Shown: in pieces, positions 14,857-24,035 of the stretch
Layout of the letters: every line of letters begins with the position of its first letter
How positions within the stretch are numbered: the first letter of the stretch is position 1
NCBI GenBank assembly: GCA_003220055.1
Contig: QHRF01000101.1
Location: forward strand, 1-33,922
Direction of reading: 5' to 3'
From: Verrucomicrobiota bacterium
GTDB taxonomy: Bacteria > Verrucomicrobiota > Verrucomicrobiia > Chthoniobacterales > UBA10450
DNA length: 33,922 nucleotides
Position numbers and translations under genes: made by a program
The notes under the pieces: generated by a model
Databases searched by the model: none
The model's input: only the letters and a program-made list of their open reading frames with translations
What the model was told of the DNA's origin: nothing

Positions 14857-16893
14857 TTAGGCCGGTGCGCCGCCGAGTGCGCCTGGAAGTGGCGGGGCCT
14901 CGGGACCGACTACGACCTGGCGCGGCGGTTTTTCGGGCGGCATTTTTTCGCCCGATGTCGGCGTCACGCTTGGCGGCGGATTTATCAACTCGCCGTGCTT
15001 GATCAGTTCTTTAATCTGCGAGCCGTCGAGTGTTTCGTACTCGAGCAGCGTTTTGGCGATCGCGTCGAGGTGATCACGATTGGCGATGAGAGTTTGTTTC
15101 GCGGTTTGGTACGCGTCGTCGAGCAAACGCCGCACTTCGCGGTCGATTTCTTCGGCGGTGGCTTCGCTGTAATCGCGGTTGCGGGTCAGTTCGCGACCGA
15201 GGAAAACGTAATCTTCGTGCTCGCCGTACTCGACCATGCCGAGTTTTTCGCTCATGCCCCATTCACAAACCATTTTGCGGGCCATGGCGGTGGCCATCTT
15301 GATGTCACCGGCAGCGCCAGTGGTGACATCGCCGAAAACAATTTCTTCCGCGACGCGGCCGCCCATTTTCACGGCCAGACTAGCGAGCAATTCGTTTTTG
15401 CGATTGGTGTATTTATCTTCCTCCGGCAACCACATGGTCGATCCAAGCGACGGGCCGCGCGGAATGATGGTCACTTTGTGGAGCGGCTCGGTGTGCGGAA
15501 GCAGCTCGAGCAACAAGGCGTGGCCGGCTTCGTGATACGCGGTGTTTTGTTTTTCTTTCTCGCTAAGCGCGAGACTGCGGCGTTCCTTGCCCCAACGGAC
15601 CTTGTCGCGCGCTTCTTCTAACTCAGAGAGGGTGATTCCTTTTAATCCACGCCGCGCGGCCAGCAACGCTGCTTCATTGATAACGTTCGCGAGCTCCGCG
15701 CCGGAATAACCGGGCGTCCCGCGCGCGACCACCGCAAGATCGACACCTTCCGCGAGTTTCACTTTCTTGGAATGCACCCGCAAAATTTCTTCGCGGCCTT
15801 TCACGTCGGGAAGATTGACGGTGATCTGGCGATCGAAACGCCCAGGGCGCAGCAACGCCGGATCGAGAACATCGGGGCGATTCGTCGCGGCGATGATGAT
15901 GACGCCTTCCTGCGTGTCGAAGCCATCCATCTCGACGAGCAAGGCATTGAGCGTTTGCTCGCGCTCATCGTGACCGCCGCCGACGCCGTGCCCACGATGG
16001 CGGCCGACCGCGTCGATTTCATCGATGAAAATAATGCAAGGCGCGGATTTCTTGCCTTGCTCGAACATGTCGCGGACACGGCTTGCGCCGACGCCGACAA
16101 ACATTTCCACGAAATCCGAACCGCTGATGGAGAAGAACGGAACATCCGCTTCGCCGGCAATGGCGCGGGCGAGCAAAGTTTTGCCAGTGCCCGGAGGGCC
16201 AACCATTAGTACGCCCTTCGGAATTCGACCGCCGAGTTTCTGAAATTTTTTCGGGTCGCGCAGAAACTCGACCAGCTCCTGCACTTCGTCCTTCGCTTCC
16301 TCGACGCCGGCGACGTCCTTGAACGTGATCTTGTTTTTGTCACGCGCGAGCATGCGGGCCTTCGATTTGCCGAAATTGAGCGCGCCTTTGCCGGCCATGC
16401 GGATTTGCTGGCGGAAAAGAAAATAGAGCAGCGCGAGCAGGAACAGAACTGGGCCGAAGCTCAGCAATGCCTGTCCAAAGGGATGCGATTCGGAACGAAT
16501 GGAAGGTTGAATTCCGGCGGCGGTGAGTTTGTCCTGCAAATTGCTGGTGAAATTGAGATAAATGACGGTGCGGAACGGCACCTCCATGTTTTGCGCGCCG
16601 CCGGCGCCCTGCTTGATATATTTGCCGCGCAACTGCTGGGTGGGCTGGCCTTCCTCGACGAACAAGGTGAGCGGCGCATTTTTGTCGTTAACGATTTGCT
16701 TGTTCTCGAGCAGCTCGAGGAAGCGGTTGTAGGGAACGTCCTCGAGTTGCGGATAATTCCCGCGCCAGAAGAGCATCGCCAGGGCAAAAAAGCCGAAGGC
16801 GACCGCGATCAGGATGACGCCGCGCCAGTTGAAGCTCGGCTCGTTGCCGCGGGGCTTATTCTCGCGTTGGGAGTTACGATCGGATTGTGGCAT
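14857..16893 (-). CDS. ftsH: ATP-dependent zinc metalloprotease FtsH
   Basis: FtsH is a hexameric membrane protease that extracts and degrades membrane and short-lived cytoplasmic proteins. Two membrane segments (about 24-43 and 143-162) flank a periplasmic domain. The AAA+ module has Walker A GPPGTGKT (232-239), Walker [10 protein letters not shown] (287-295), the pore motif FVGVGA and the second-region-of-homology [15 protein letters not shown]. The protease domain has the zinc motif HEAGH (454-458) and a further LYDDAY-like region ([11 protein letters not shown]). The tail (about 635-678) is Pro-rich and variable. The start ATG at 16893 fits the family and 678 residues is normal. It appears monocistronic here, with a hairpin just after the stop. 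Confidence 0.98.
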   Translation of the reverse strand: MPQSDRNSQRENKPRGNEPSFNWRGVILIAVAFGFFALAMLFWRGNYPQLEDVPYNRFLELLENKQIVNDKNAPLTLFVEEGQPTQQLRGKYIKQGAGGAQNMEVPFRTVIYLNFTSNLQDKLTAAGIQPSIRSESHPFGQALLSFGPVLFLLALLYFLFRQQIRMAGKGALNFGKSKARMLARDKNKITFKDVAGVEEAKDEVQELVEFLRDPKKFQKLGGRIPKGVLMVGPPGTGKTLLARAIAGEADVPFFSISGSDFVEMFVGVGASRVRDMFEQGKKSAPCIIFIDEIDAVGRHRGHGVGGGHDEREQTLNALLVEMDGFDTQEGVIIIAATNRPDVLDPALLRPGRFDRQITVNLPDVKGREEILRVHSKKVKLAEGVDLAVVARGTPGYSGAELANVINEAALLAARRGLKGITLSELEEARDKVRWGKERRSLALSEKEKQNTAYHEAGHALLLELLPHTEPLHKVTIIPRGPSLGSTMWLPEEDKYTNRKNELLASLAVKMGGRVAEEIVFGDVTTGAAGDIKMATAMARKMVCEWGMSEKLGMVEYGEHEDYVFLGRELTRNRDYSEATAEEIDREVRRLLDDAYQTAKQTLIANRDHLDAIAKTLLEYETLDGSQIKELIKHGELINPPPSVTPTSGEKMPPEKPPRQVVVGPEAPPLPGALGGAPA

Positions 16894-17000
16894 AAGGGGT
16901 GCGATTACTCGCGAAGACAGAGGCTACCATGAAGATGTGGCATTGCAAAAAAGCAGGGTCCGGGCCGGACGGGCACTTATTGAAAATGACGAGTGACGCA

Positions 17001-17060
17001 ACCCTCACTTGCCGCTTCGCGACTTACTCTCCCTCCCAGGGAGAGGATTGAGGTGAGGGT
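17001..17060. repeat. Nested inverted repeat between ftsH and the ABC gene
   Basis: ACCCTCAC (17001-17008) pairs with GTGAGGGT (17053-17060). Inside is CTCTCCCT-CCC-AGGGAGAG (17027-17045). This differs in sequence from the GTAG-type elements and resembles the 'CTCTCCCT...AGGGAGAG...GTGAGGG' repeats seen in many bacterial genomes. The remaining part of the 16894-17168 gap shows no gene. Confidence 0.7.
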
Positions 17061-17168
17061 AAAAGCACATAGAGGAATTTCATCGTGCATAAGATCGACA
17101 TCGTCGAAAACTCCAGTTCCATTGCTTAGTGACGCGATTCCTGTAAAATTTCATTTTCAATTCGGCAA

Positions 17169-20100
17169 ATGACTCAATTGGTTTCAACGGTTGCGGAAAA
17201 ACTTGACCGCGCGGTCCAAAAGGTGACGCCGTTGGCATATCGCGTCCGGCGGCAGGGGCGGCGCTTGATGCGGCGCGCCTTACGCAAACCGCGCAGCGTT
17301 TCGGAAGGTCCAAACCTGCTTCCGGTGCTTATCCAGGTGCTGGCCAGTTTTTCGAAAGCCGACGGCGTGCTGCTGGAAGAGGAAATAGACTCGAGCCTTG
17401 GTTTTTTGCGATACGATTATCCGGAAGCCGTTTATTCTGAGTTGCGTCAACTTTTCCGGCAGGCCCTTTACGAGCAGCAAGATCTGGCGGCGATGGCGCA
17501 AAAGCTGAGCGCGCAATTGACGACCGAGCGCAAGATCATGCTCGGCGTCCAACTTTACGATCTCATTTCGCAAGCCGGACTGAAACAGGAACAGGTCGTC
17601 GCCTTTTATTCGTTCATGTCGCAGCTCGGCATGGCCGCCCAAGCGATCGATATCGTTTATCAACTAAACGCTTCGGAAGACGCCGACCCGTCGATCTATC
17701 AACGCGGCGCGTCGCCTTTGGAATCACTCTCGTTCGCCAGTAACGGCAAAGCGGACGTGCGAATGAAAAATCTGGTAGAGAGCGATCGATTGATGGCGTT
17801 TCGCTATTCCGATCTGATTCTGCTGAAGAATTACAGCAGCCAAAATGTTTCGGTGCGCGGCCGGCCGTTGGTGCGGGGCGGATTTTGCCGAATTTATCCG
17901 GGGCAGCGGATCCTGATCGGTGATCATGTGCTGACCTACCAGGAGCTGGCCCAGTATTTCAACGCCAAGAAAAACGTTTCCGTTCCGCAAATTTTTGTGC
18001 GGGTGAACAAGGACGCGGACGAAGTCGGTCTGGAGCGCGCGCGGACGCGCGAAAGCGCGCTCGAGATTGCGTTCGGATTAAAGGTGAGGGTAAAAGCGTT
18101 GCGGGATGTCGATGCGGTGCTGAACGGCGTGAAACTCAAGTCCGGTGCCCAGGTGGAGGCGAGCCTGGACGACAAAATTCTCTTCCACAACGACAGTGAG
18201 ATGGATTTGAGCGATCTGCGCCGGCGAGCTCGCGCGTTCGGTGGCCGGTTTCAACTCAAAGCGTCGAAATCGGAATATCTGGTGTCGAACGATCCGAGCA
18301 AACTGCAGCCCGACGACATTTTGCTTTCACCGGGAACAAGCGGCGACGTATTGCTGAAAATTTTCTGCGATTACGACCAGCGCGTCGGCCAATTGGAAGT
18401 CATTGAGGCGGATCGTCCGATCCTGGTCGGCGATGTGGCGGTAAGATCGACATACCCCTTGAAAGATTGCGACACGATCCGGATCGATGTCGGGCAATTT
18501 CTGCGTTGCAACTTTTCCGAGCGCATCATCGAGGAAGAGCGAAACATCATTCGGACCCTGGAGGTGAGTGAGGTGACCCACCGTTTCGGCGGTGGCGACA
18601 CCGGCCTGGAGGGAATCTCATTCGCGCTGACACGGGGCGAGCTGGTTTGCGTGATGGGCGCGAGCGGCTCGGGCAAAAGCACGCTGCTCAGAGTGCTCGC
18701 CGGGCAACTTCAGCCCACCAGCGGCCAGATCTTCTTGAATGGCCGTTCCCTCTATCCAAATCTGGACGAGCTCAAAAAATACGTCAGCTACATTCCACAG
18801 GAAGACGCGTTCGACGAGCATTTGACCATCGGCGAGAATCTGCAATTCGCGGCCGCGATTCGTTCGCCGCATCTTTCACGGCGCGATCGAATGCGGCGAC
18901 TGGAAGCGAAACTGGTCGAACTCGGATTGGGCGAACGCCGGGACGCCGTTGTCGGCGCCGCGATCAAGAAAACGTTGAGCGGCGGCGAACGGAAACGGCT
19001 CAACATCGGGCTCGACATGATCGGAATGTCGGACGTTTATCTCTTCGACGAGCCGACTTCGGGACTTTCGTCGAAAGATTCCGAGCACGTGATCGAGATC
19101 ATTCGCTCGATGGCGCACAACAAAATCATCATCGTCACCATTCACCAGCCGAGCTCCAAACTGTTTCAGTTGTTTCATAAGGCGATCCTTCTCGATAAAG
19201 GCGGCCGGCTCGTCTTTTTTGGGACGCCAACCGAAATGCTTCGCTATTTTGCCGAGGCCGAGCATCAGCATCAGTTCGGGGCGGACCTCGGGGCCTGTCC
19301 TTCGTGCGGGACAACGCGACCGGAATTCATCTTCGATGTGCTCGAAACGCCGCTGCGCGATTTGAGCGGTGATATTATCTATGAGGAGAATAGTCGCGGG
19401 CAGTTGGTGGCGGCGCGGCGTTACTCGCCGGAATTCTGGCGCGATAAGTATGAAGCGTTTCGCCTGATCCAGGACGTCAAACAGGTGTCGCTGCGTCGCG
19501 AACAGGTGCCCCAGTTGCCCTCGGCACCGGCCCAAAAGAAAAAACGACTTCCGATTCGCTGGCACGACGAGTGGACCCAGTTCCGCGCACTCCTGCGACG
19601 CTCATTCATCAGCAAGCTGCGCAACCGCGCCAACATTTGGATCACAACCTGTGCCGCGCCCGTTCTCGCTCTGTTGATTGGCACGCTGCTGCGTTATTCG
19701 GAAAGTGGGAAATACGATTTCGCATCGGCTTTCCACATCCCGACCTATTTGTTTCTGGGATTGCTGGTAGTGATGTTTCTGTCGCTGACCAACAGCGCCG
19801 ACGACATCATTCGCGACCGGCCAGTGCTGCAACGCGAGCGCAATCTGGATGTCCGATTGCCGTATTACATCTTCGCGAAGATGTCGTCGTTGTCGGTCTT
19901 CGCCCTGATCCAGTGCGTCCTCTTCGTCCTGATCGGCAATTACGTTCTTGAGATCCGGGGAATGTTTTGGACGCACCTCGCCCTGATGTTCATGACCGCG
20001 GTCGGGAGTCTCGCGCTTGGTCTACTCGTTTCATCGCTGGTTTCCGACGCCAAGACCGCGGCCAACATCGTGCCGTTGGTTTTGATTCCGCAGATTCTGA

Positions 20101-20780
20101 TGAGCGGTGCCCTGATTAAGTATGAAGACATGAACCGCAATCTCAGCCTGGTTTACTCGCTGACCCGCTGGTTCCACGAACATCCGACCAAAGACCGCGG
20201 CAAAAAAATGGAGAGCAAATTGCAGGTGCCGTTCGTGTGCCAATTTATTCCGATGCGCTGGTCGTACGAGGAAATGATTGTGGCCCAGGCGAAATTGAAT
20301 CCGCTCACCTCCCGGCAGGAGCGCGCTCAACGCGAGATCGATTCCATTGTCGGGAAACATCGACAAGATCCCGCCGAAGGAAAGCGACTCGACGAGTTGA
20401 AGGAAGTGCTCGCGGTTTTGTCCGGCCTCGAAGCGACATCGGCCGACGAGCTCGATCATTATCTCAAGCAGGTCGATCAAGTGCTTGATCGAAAGCGATC
20501 CTTTGACCCGGCCGCGTTCAGACAGGCGAAAGGCGCGGTCACGGCGGAGCAGATTTATGTGAACCAGAAGGTTTCCGATCTCATTTCAAACGCGGAAATG
20601 GAGCAGAGCGATTATCGCCGCGGGAGCCGGCCGAATGTTTTCTTCGGCGCAGAGAAACGCCTCGGGGTCAAGATCAGCGTCTTTGTCTTCAACACGCTCG
20701 TGTTGATTGGCTCGACATTCGGCATGCTCGGATTGCTCTTCTGGATCCTGCGCCGCCAACTCGAAGTCCGGCGAACCTAA
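17169..20780 (+). CDS. Fused TerB-like / FHA-like / ABCG-type ABC transporter
   Basis: This 1203-residue protein joins several modules. Residues about 48-160 are all-helical with an ADGVLLEEEID motif typical of TerB-like domains. About 195-270 and 280-460 are beta-rich, the first with an FHA-like layout (VSVRGRPLVRGG then a GQRILIGD segment). An ATPase follows, with Walker A GASGSGKST (about 497-505), signature LSGGERKR (about 602) and Walker B VYLFDEPTSGL (about 623). The ATPase-before-membrane order and HQPSSKLFQLFHKAILL identify the White/ABCG class. A hydrophobic ABC-2 permease runs about 815-985, with a last helix near 1170-1192, separated by a hydrophilic helical loop. A CPSCG pair near 710 could bind metal. 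Substrate and direction are unknown, though export is likely. No partner gene is adjacent. Confidence 0.85.
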   Translation: MTQLVSTVAEKLDRAVQKVTPLAYRVRRQGRRLMRRALRKPRSVSEGPNLLPVLIQVLASFSKADGVLLEEEIDSSLGFLRYDYPEAVYSELRQLFRQALYEQQDLAAMAQKLSAQLTTERKIMLGVQLYDLISQAGLKQEQVVAFYSFMSQLGMAAQAIDIVYQLNASEDADPSIYQRGASPLESLSFASNGKADVRMKNLVESDRLMAFRYSDLILLKNYSSQNVSVRGRPLVRGGFCRIYPGQRILIGDHVLTYQELAQYFNAKKNVSVPQIFVRVNKDADEVGLERARTRESALEIAFGLKVRVKALRDVDAVLNGVKLKSGAQVEASLDDKILFHNDSEMDLSDLRRRARAFGGRFQLKASKSEYLVSNDPSKLQPDDILLSPGTSGDVLLKIFCDYDQRVGQLEVIEADRPILVGDVAVRSTYPLKDCDTIRIDVGQFLRCNFSERIIEEERNIIRTLEVSEVTHRFGGGDTGLEGISFALTRGELVCVMGASGSGKSTLLRVLAGQLQPTSGQIFLNGRSLYPNLDELKKYVSYIPQEDAFDEHLTIGENLQFAAAIRSPHLSRRDRMRRLEAKLVELGLGERRDAVVGAAIKKTLSGGERKRLNIGLDMIGMSDVYLFDEPTSGLSSKDSEHVIEIIRSMAHNKIIIVTIHQPSSKLFQLFHKAILLDKGGRLVFFGTPTEMLRYFAEAEHQHQFGADLGACPSCGTTRPEFIFDVLETPLRDLSGDIIYEENSRGQLVAARRYSPEFWRDKYEAFRLIQDVKQVSLRREQVPQLPSAPAQKKKRLPIRWHDEWTQFRALLRRSFISKLRNRANIWITTCAAPVLALLIGTLLRYSESGKYDFASAFHIPTYLFLGLLVVMFLSLTNSADDIIRDRPVLQRERNLDVRLPYYIFAKMSSLSVFALIQCVLFVLIGNYVLEIRGMFWTHLALMFMTAVGSLALGLLVSSLVSDAKTAANIVPLVLIPQILMSGALIKYEDMNRNLSLVYSLTRWFHEHPTKDRGKKMESKLQVPFVCQFIPMRWSYEEMIVAQAKLNPLTSRQERAQREIDSIVGKHRQDPAEGKRLDELKEVLAVLSGLEATSADELDHYLKQVDQVLDRKRSFDPAAFRQAKGAVTAEQIYVNQKVSDLISNAEMEQSDYRRGSRPNVFFGAEKRLGVKISVFVFNTLVLIGSTFGMLGLLFWILRRQLEVRRT

Positions 20781-20843
20781 GTCCGAGCCGGACTGGTGGT
20801 ATTTTGACTGATCTTTATTTGGCAACCGATGCGGTTGCCCTAC
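20781..20843. repeat. REP-like pair after the ABC gene
   Basis: GTCCG-AGC-CGGAC (20781-20793) starts immediately after the TAA stop and is the inverted form of the hairpin in the element at 12727-12739. GGCAACCG-ATG-CGGTTGCC followed by CTAC (20821-20843) is identical to the right half of the element at 2245-2267, and 31 bp match exactly. The element is therefore a mosaic of two repeat types. Confidence 0.8.
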
Positions 20844-20856
20844 AATTCACAAGATC

Positions 20857-21984
20857 ATGAAAACAACTGAAAATGGTACACGACTGATCGTTGCGGCGAG
20901 CGACATCGATGCCGACATGCTTTACGCCACCAAGTTTTGGGCTGGCGATCCATTCATTTTTCTCGAGCAAAACGGGAAGCGCACAATCGTTTTGAGTGAT
21001 CTGGAGATGGATCGTGGTCGCAGGACGGCAAAGGTCGACGAGTTTGTTTCGTTCAATCAACTCGAGCGGGAAGTGCAGGGGAAAGCGAAACAAGCGCCGC
21101 CTTATGAGAAAGTGCTCGCGCATTTTCTGAGCAAACGCGGCGTAAAAAGCGCACTGGTTCCGGCGAATTTTCAGCTCGGCTTCGCCCGCGCGCTCGCGAG
21201 GGACGATGTCAATCTTGCCACGACCAACGGGCTCTTTTGGCCGGAACGCGAAGCTAAAACGGATGAGGAGCTGAAGCTCATTGGTCGCGCGTTGCGAATT
21301 ACCGAAACGGGTCTGGCCCGCGCGATGGAAGTTTTGAAGGCCTCGAAACCGGCCGGAAAGAAATTGCGCTGGTCGGGCAAAACGCTCACCTCTGAAATGC
21401 TGCGCGCGGAAATCGATTCCGCGATGTTGCGCGCCGGCGGCACGCCGACGAACACGATTGTGGCCGGAGGCGATCAAGCATGCGATCCGCATGAGCGCGG
21501 CTTCGGTCCGCTTTATGCGAACTCGTTAATCATCTTAGATATTTTCCCGCGCGACGCGAAGACCGGTTATTGGGGCGATATGACGCGGACTGTTGTGCGC
21601 GGACGCGCCAGCGATGCACAGCGAAAACTTTGGGAGACAGTGAAAGAAGGGCAGGAACTCGCGCTTCGAGAAATCAGAGCCGGGGTCGACGGAATGAAAA
21701 TTCACAAAGCTATCCAAGCGCTATTCAAGAAGCGCGGATATTCGACCGAAGTCCGCAAAGGCAAGAACGTTGGATTTTTCCATGGCACCGGCCACGGTCT
21801 GGGGCTGGAGATTCATGAATATCCGCGGCTTCAGAAAGTGACGCTGAAAGATCGACAAGTGCTCACGGTTGAGCCGGGACTTTACTATCCGGGGCTCGGC
21901 GGCGTCCGGCATGAAGACGTGGTGGTGGTGACGACGACGGGCTGCAAAATTCTCTCGCGATTTCCCAAGCATCTCGAGATCTGA
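20857..21984 (+). CDS. M24 family metallopeptidase (Xaa-Pro aminopeptidase type)
   Basis: The protein has the creatinase-like N-domain (1-135) and the pita-bread metal domain (136-375). The five metal ligands are visible: D228 in LIILDIFP, D241 in WGDMTRT, H313 in FHGTGHGLGLEIHEYP, E339 in TVEPGLYY, and E353 in VRHEDVVVV. Family members remove N-terminal residues next to proline, using two Mn or Co ions in the cytoplasm. The specific substrate is inferred, because prolidases share the fold. The family length is normal. The ATG follows 13 bp after a REP element, so the promoter is likely within or before that repeat. Confidence 0.9.
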   Translation: MKTTENGTRLIVAASDIDADMLYATKFWAGDPFIFLEQNGKRTIVLSDLEMDRGRRTAKVDEFVSFNQLEREVQGKAKQAPPYEKVLAHFLSKRGVKSALVPANFQLGFARALARDDVNLATTNGLFWPEREAKTDEELKLIGRALRITETGLARAMEVLKASKPAGKKLRWSGKTLTSEMLRAEIDSAMLRAGGTPTNTIVAGGDQACDPHERGFGPLYANSLIILDIFPRDAKTGYWGDMTRTVVRGRASDAQRKLWETVKEGQELALREIRAGVDGMKIHKAIQALFKKRGYSTEVRKGKNVGFFHGTGHGLGLEIHEYPRLQKVTLKDRQVLTVEPGLYYPGLGGVRHEDVVVVTTTGCKILSRFPKHLEI

Positions 21985-21985
21985 A

Positions 21986-22072
21986 GGTGGATCGGCCGCT
22001 CCGCGGGCGATGTTATGGTTTGCGGCTTCGCAGCCATTATTTAGCGTCGAGCAAGGGACTGCTCGCCCCACC
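21986..22072. repeat. Diverged palindromic element after the M24 peptidase gene
   Basis: Outer GGTGG/CCACC arms begin 2 bp after the TGA stop. Internal hairpins are GGCT-TCGC-AGCC (22024-22035) and CGAGCA-AGGGAC-TGCTCG (22048-22065). The GTAG foot is replaced by GGTGG, so it is a relative or independent class of the other elements. It fills much of the 144 bp gap before the next gene. Confidence 0.6.
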
Positions 22073-22128
22073 AAATGAACGCCCTGCACGCTTGAGCGTC
22101 TAATTTAGGCAACTAGATTACCACAGGC

Positions 22129-22827
22129 ATGTTCTATCCAATCGGCTTTGGCGGTCATCATTTCTTTCTCTACCTGATCGTGCCGGCGATTCTTGGAATC
22201 TGGGCGCAAATTCGCGTCACCGGAGCGTTCAATCGCTGGGGCAAAGTCCGGGCGAGCTCGAACATCACCGGCGCGGAATGCGCGCGCGAGATTTTGCAGG
22301 CCGCCCAAATCCACGATGTCGATGTGGTGGAGACAAACGATTTCCTGGGGGACCATTACGATCCGGCGAACAAGAAGCTTTGTCTTTCGAGCAATGTTTA
22401 TAACACGCCCTCGGTAGCTGCTCTCGGGATTGCAGCCCACGAGACCGGACACGCGATTCAACACGCAAAAGCGTACGCGCCGTTGAAGGCTCGGATGGCG
22501 ATTGTGCCGGTGACGATGGTTGCTTCGCAGATGTTGCCATTCATCATTATTGGCGGTTTTTGGTTCCGCATCGCTGGCCTGATCACGCTCGGAATCTATT
22601 GCTACCTCATCCTCGCCATTTTCCAGTTAATCACGCTCCCGGTGGAATTTGACGCCTCGCGGCGGGCGAAAATTATTCTGCAACAAATGCACATTGTGCA
22701 GCCAGGGGAAGAAGTGGCCGGTGTAAACAACGTGCTCAATGCCGCTGCGCTGACCTACGTCGCGGCCTTTATCGCCGCGCTCGGCAACCTGCTTTGGTTG
22801 ATGTCGATGCGGGACCGGCGCGATTGA
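22129..22827 (+). CDS. YugP-type zinc metallopeptidase (PF04298), membrane protein
   Basis: The 232-residue protein starts with a membrane helix (LYLIVPAILGIWAQI) and has the zinc motif HETGHAIQH (H104, E105, H108). Two or three further helices occur at about 122-140, 145-170 and 208-225. The DHYDPANKKLCLSSNVY block preceding the metal motif is diagnostic of the YugP family. Function in bacteria is poorly known. By family it is a membrane-bound protease, possibly for envelope protein turnover. The next gene is an ECF sigma factor in the same direction, with an upstream open frame that overlaps this gene's end, so they may be cotranscribed. Confidence 0.9.
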   Translation: MFYPIGFGGHHFFLYLIVPAILGIWAQIRVTGAFNRWGKVRASSNITGAECAREILQAAQIHDVDVVETNDFLGDHYDPANKKLCLSSNVYNTPSVAALGIAAHETGHAIQHAKAYAPLKARMAIVPVTMVASQMLPFIIIGGFWFRIAGLITLGIYCYLILAIFQLITLPVEFDASRRAKIILQQMHIVQPGEEVAGVNNVLNAAALTYVAAFIAALGNLLWLMSMRDRRD

Positions 22828-22940
22828 TCCCGCGCGACTTGAAGAAGATGAATCCCGCGATCGCGTTACCGCCGGCTCGACGCCTGACCGATTTGTTGTC
22901 GTCCGGGCCGGATGCCGGTGTTAAGTCTAAAAGAAACGCG

Positions 22941-23537
22941 ATGGACGAGCCTCGGAAGGACGAAGACCAGCAATTGGTGGCGCGCACGCAGGAAGGCGAC
23001 GCGAGCGCCTTCGATCAGCTGGTGGTGAAATACACGCCGCGTCTATACGGGCTGGTTTACAACATGACCTCGAACCATGAGGACACGAACGACCTGTTGC
23101 AGGACATTTTTTCCAAGGCTTACAAGGCGATCCGCGGCTTCCGGGGGAAGTCGTCCTTTTACACCTGGATCCATTCGATCGCGGTGAACATGACGCTGAA
23201 TTTTCTCAAAAAACGTGGCCGCCGTTTCCAGCTCAGCCTGGATGATGTCGATGCCAGCATTCAGAACGACAAGGAATTCCTCGAGGCGACCGCCTCCACC
23301 AGTCCGGTGCGGGAAGCTGACCTGTCCGAGCTCCAAAAAAGGTTGAACGAGGCGATGATGAAATTGTCTGATGAACACAGAGCAGTGGTCACGATGTTCC
23401 ATATTCAGGGGATGCCCCACGCGGAAATCAGTAAAATCTTGCGTGTTTCAGAAGGCACAGTACGCTCCAGGCTTTTCTACGCCAACCGGCAACTGCAAAA
23501 TTATCTAGACGAGTTTCGAAAAAATCCGGTTACCTGA
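22941..23537 (+). CDS. ECF-type RNA polymerase sigma factor (SigE/RpoE-like)
   Basis: The protein shows region 2 (FDQLVVKYTPRLYGLVYNMT, then LLQDIFSKAYKAIRGFRG and FYTWIHSIAVNMTLNFLKKR) and region 4 (LSDEHRAVVTMFHIQGMPHAEI then RVSEGTVRSRLFYANRQL), which bind -10 and -35 promoter elements. The start is set at ATG 22941, giving 198 residues with the standard N-terminus ahead of region 2. An ATG at 22848 would add a Pro/Ala-rich 31-residue extension. It is followed after 9 bp by a membrane protein and then an HtrA-like protein, the usual layout of an envelope-stress sigma operon. Confidence 0.93.
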   Translation: MDEPRKDEDQQLVARTQEGDASAFDQLVVKYTPRLYGLVYNMTSNHEDTNDLLQDIFSKAYKAIRGFRGKSSFYTWIHSIAVNMTLNFLKKRGRRFQLSLDDVDASIQNDKEFLEATASTSPVREADLSELQKRLNEAMMKLSDEHRAVVTMFHIQGMPHAEISKILRVSEGTVRSRLFYANRQLQNYLDEFRKNPVT

Positions 23538-23546
23538 TCAGCGCCC

Positions 23547-24035
23547 ATGGACGAGTTTAACGACAACGAAATAACGAAGCTGCTTCGCCTCAAACGTTAC
23601 GAACAACCGTCGCCCGGTTATTTCGAAAATTTCTTGCACGAATTTCATCGTCGTCAGCGCGACGAACTATTGCGACAACCGTTTTGGCGAATCTGCGTCG
23701 ATCGGGCGCGCGATTTTGCACTCTCCTTCAACCTTTCAACTCTCACTTCTTATCCAGCCGCGGTCACCGCCGTGCTCGTGTGCGCGGCAGTTATTTCTCT
23801 GCGGATTTACCAGGCGCCACAGCCGGCCACCGTTGCCGCCAAAGATCGCCCAGCGTTGGTCGTACCTGCCAGCTCTGAACCGGAATGGACTCTGGCATCG
23901 CCCGTGGCGACACGGGTCTTTAACACGCGGTCGCTTCGCAATATTAAGGAAAGCGCCCAAACTCACCGGAGCGGTACGCCTCGCTATGTGCTCGACAGCG
24001 TGCCTGTGAGTTATGAGACGACTTTCAAGTTCTAG
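23547..24035 (+). CDS. Small single-pass membrane protein, candidate anti-sigma factor
   Basis: I do not recognise a named domain. The N-terminal 60 residues are charged and helical (LLRLKRYEQPSPGYFENFLH, then EFHRRQRDELLR). One membrane segment lies at about 70-88 (AAVTAVLVCAAVISLRIY), and a presumably periplasmic tail ends with RYVLDSVPVSYETTFKF. Its position right after the sigma gene and its topology suggest it holds the sigma factor at the membrane. It has no HxxxCxxC zinc anti-sigma motif, so the role is inferred from context only. The HtrA-like gene starts inside its last codons (23 bp overlap), so the three genes are tightly coupled. Confidence 0.65.
   Translation: MDEFNDNEITKLLRLKRYEQPSPGYFENFLHEFHRRQRDELLRQPFWRICVDRARDFALSFNLSTLTSYPAAVTAVLVCAAVISLRIYQAPQPATVAAKDRPALVVPASSEPEWTLASPVATRVFNTRSLRNIKESAQTHRSGTPRYVLDSVPVSYETTFKF

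Noticed and set aside
16894-17168. A gene between ftsH and the ABC transporter gene
   Set aside because: Only short frames across inverted repeats are present on both strands. None has a start region or composition like the neighbouring genes.
2211-22072. CRISPR array
   Set aside because: The repeated palindromes are dispersed kilobases apart, not regularly spaced, and no cas genes are present.
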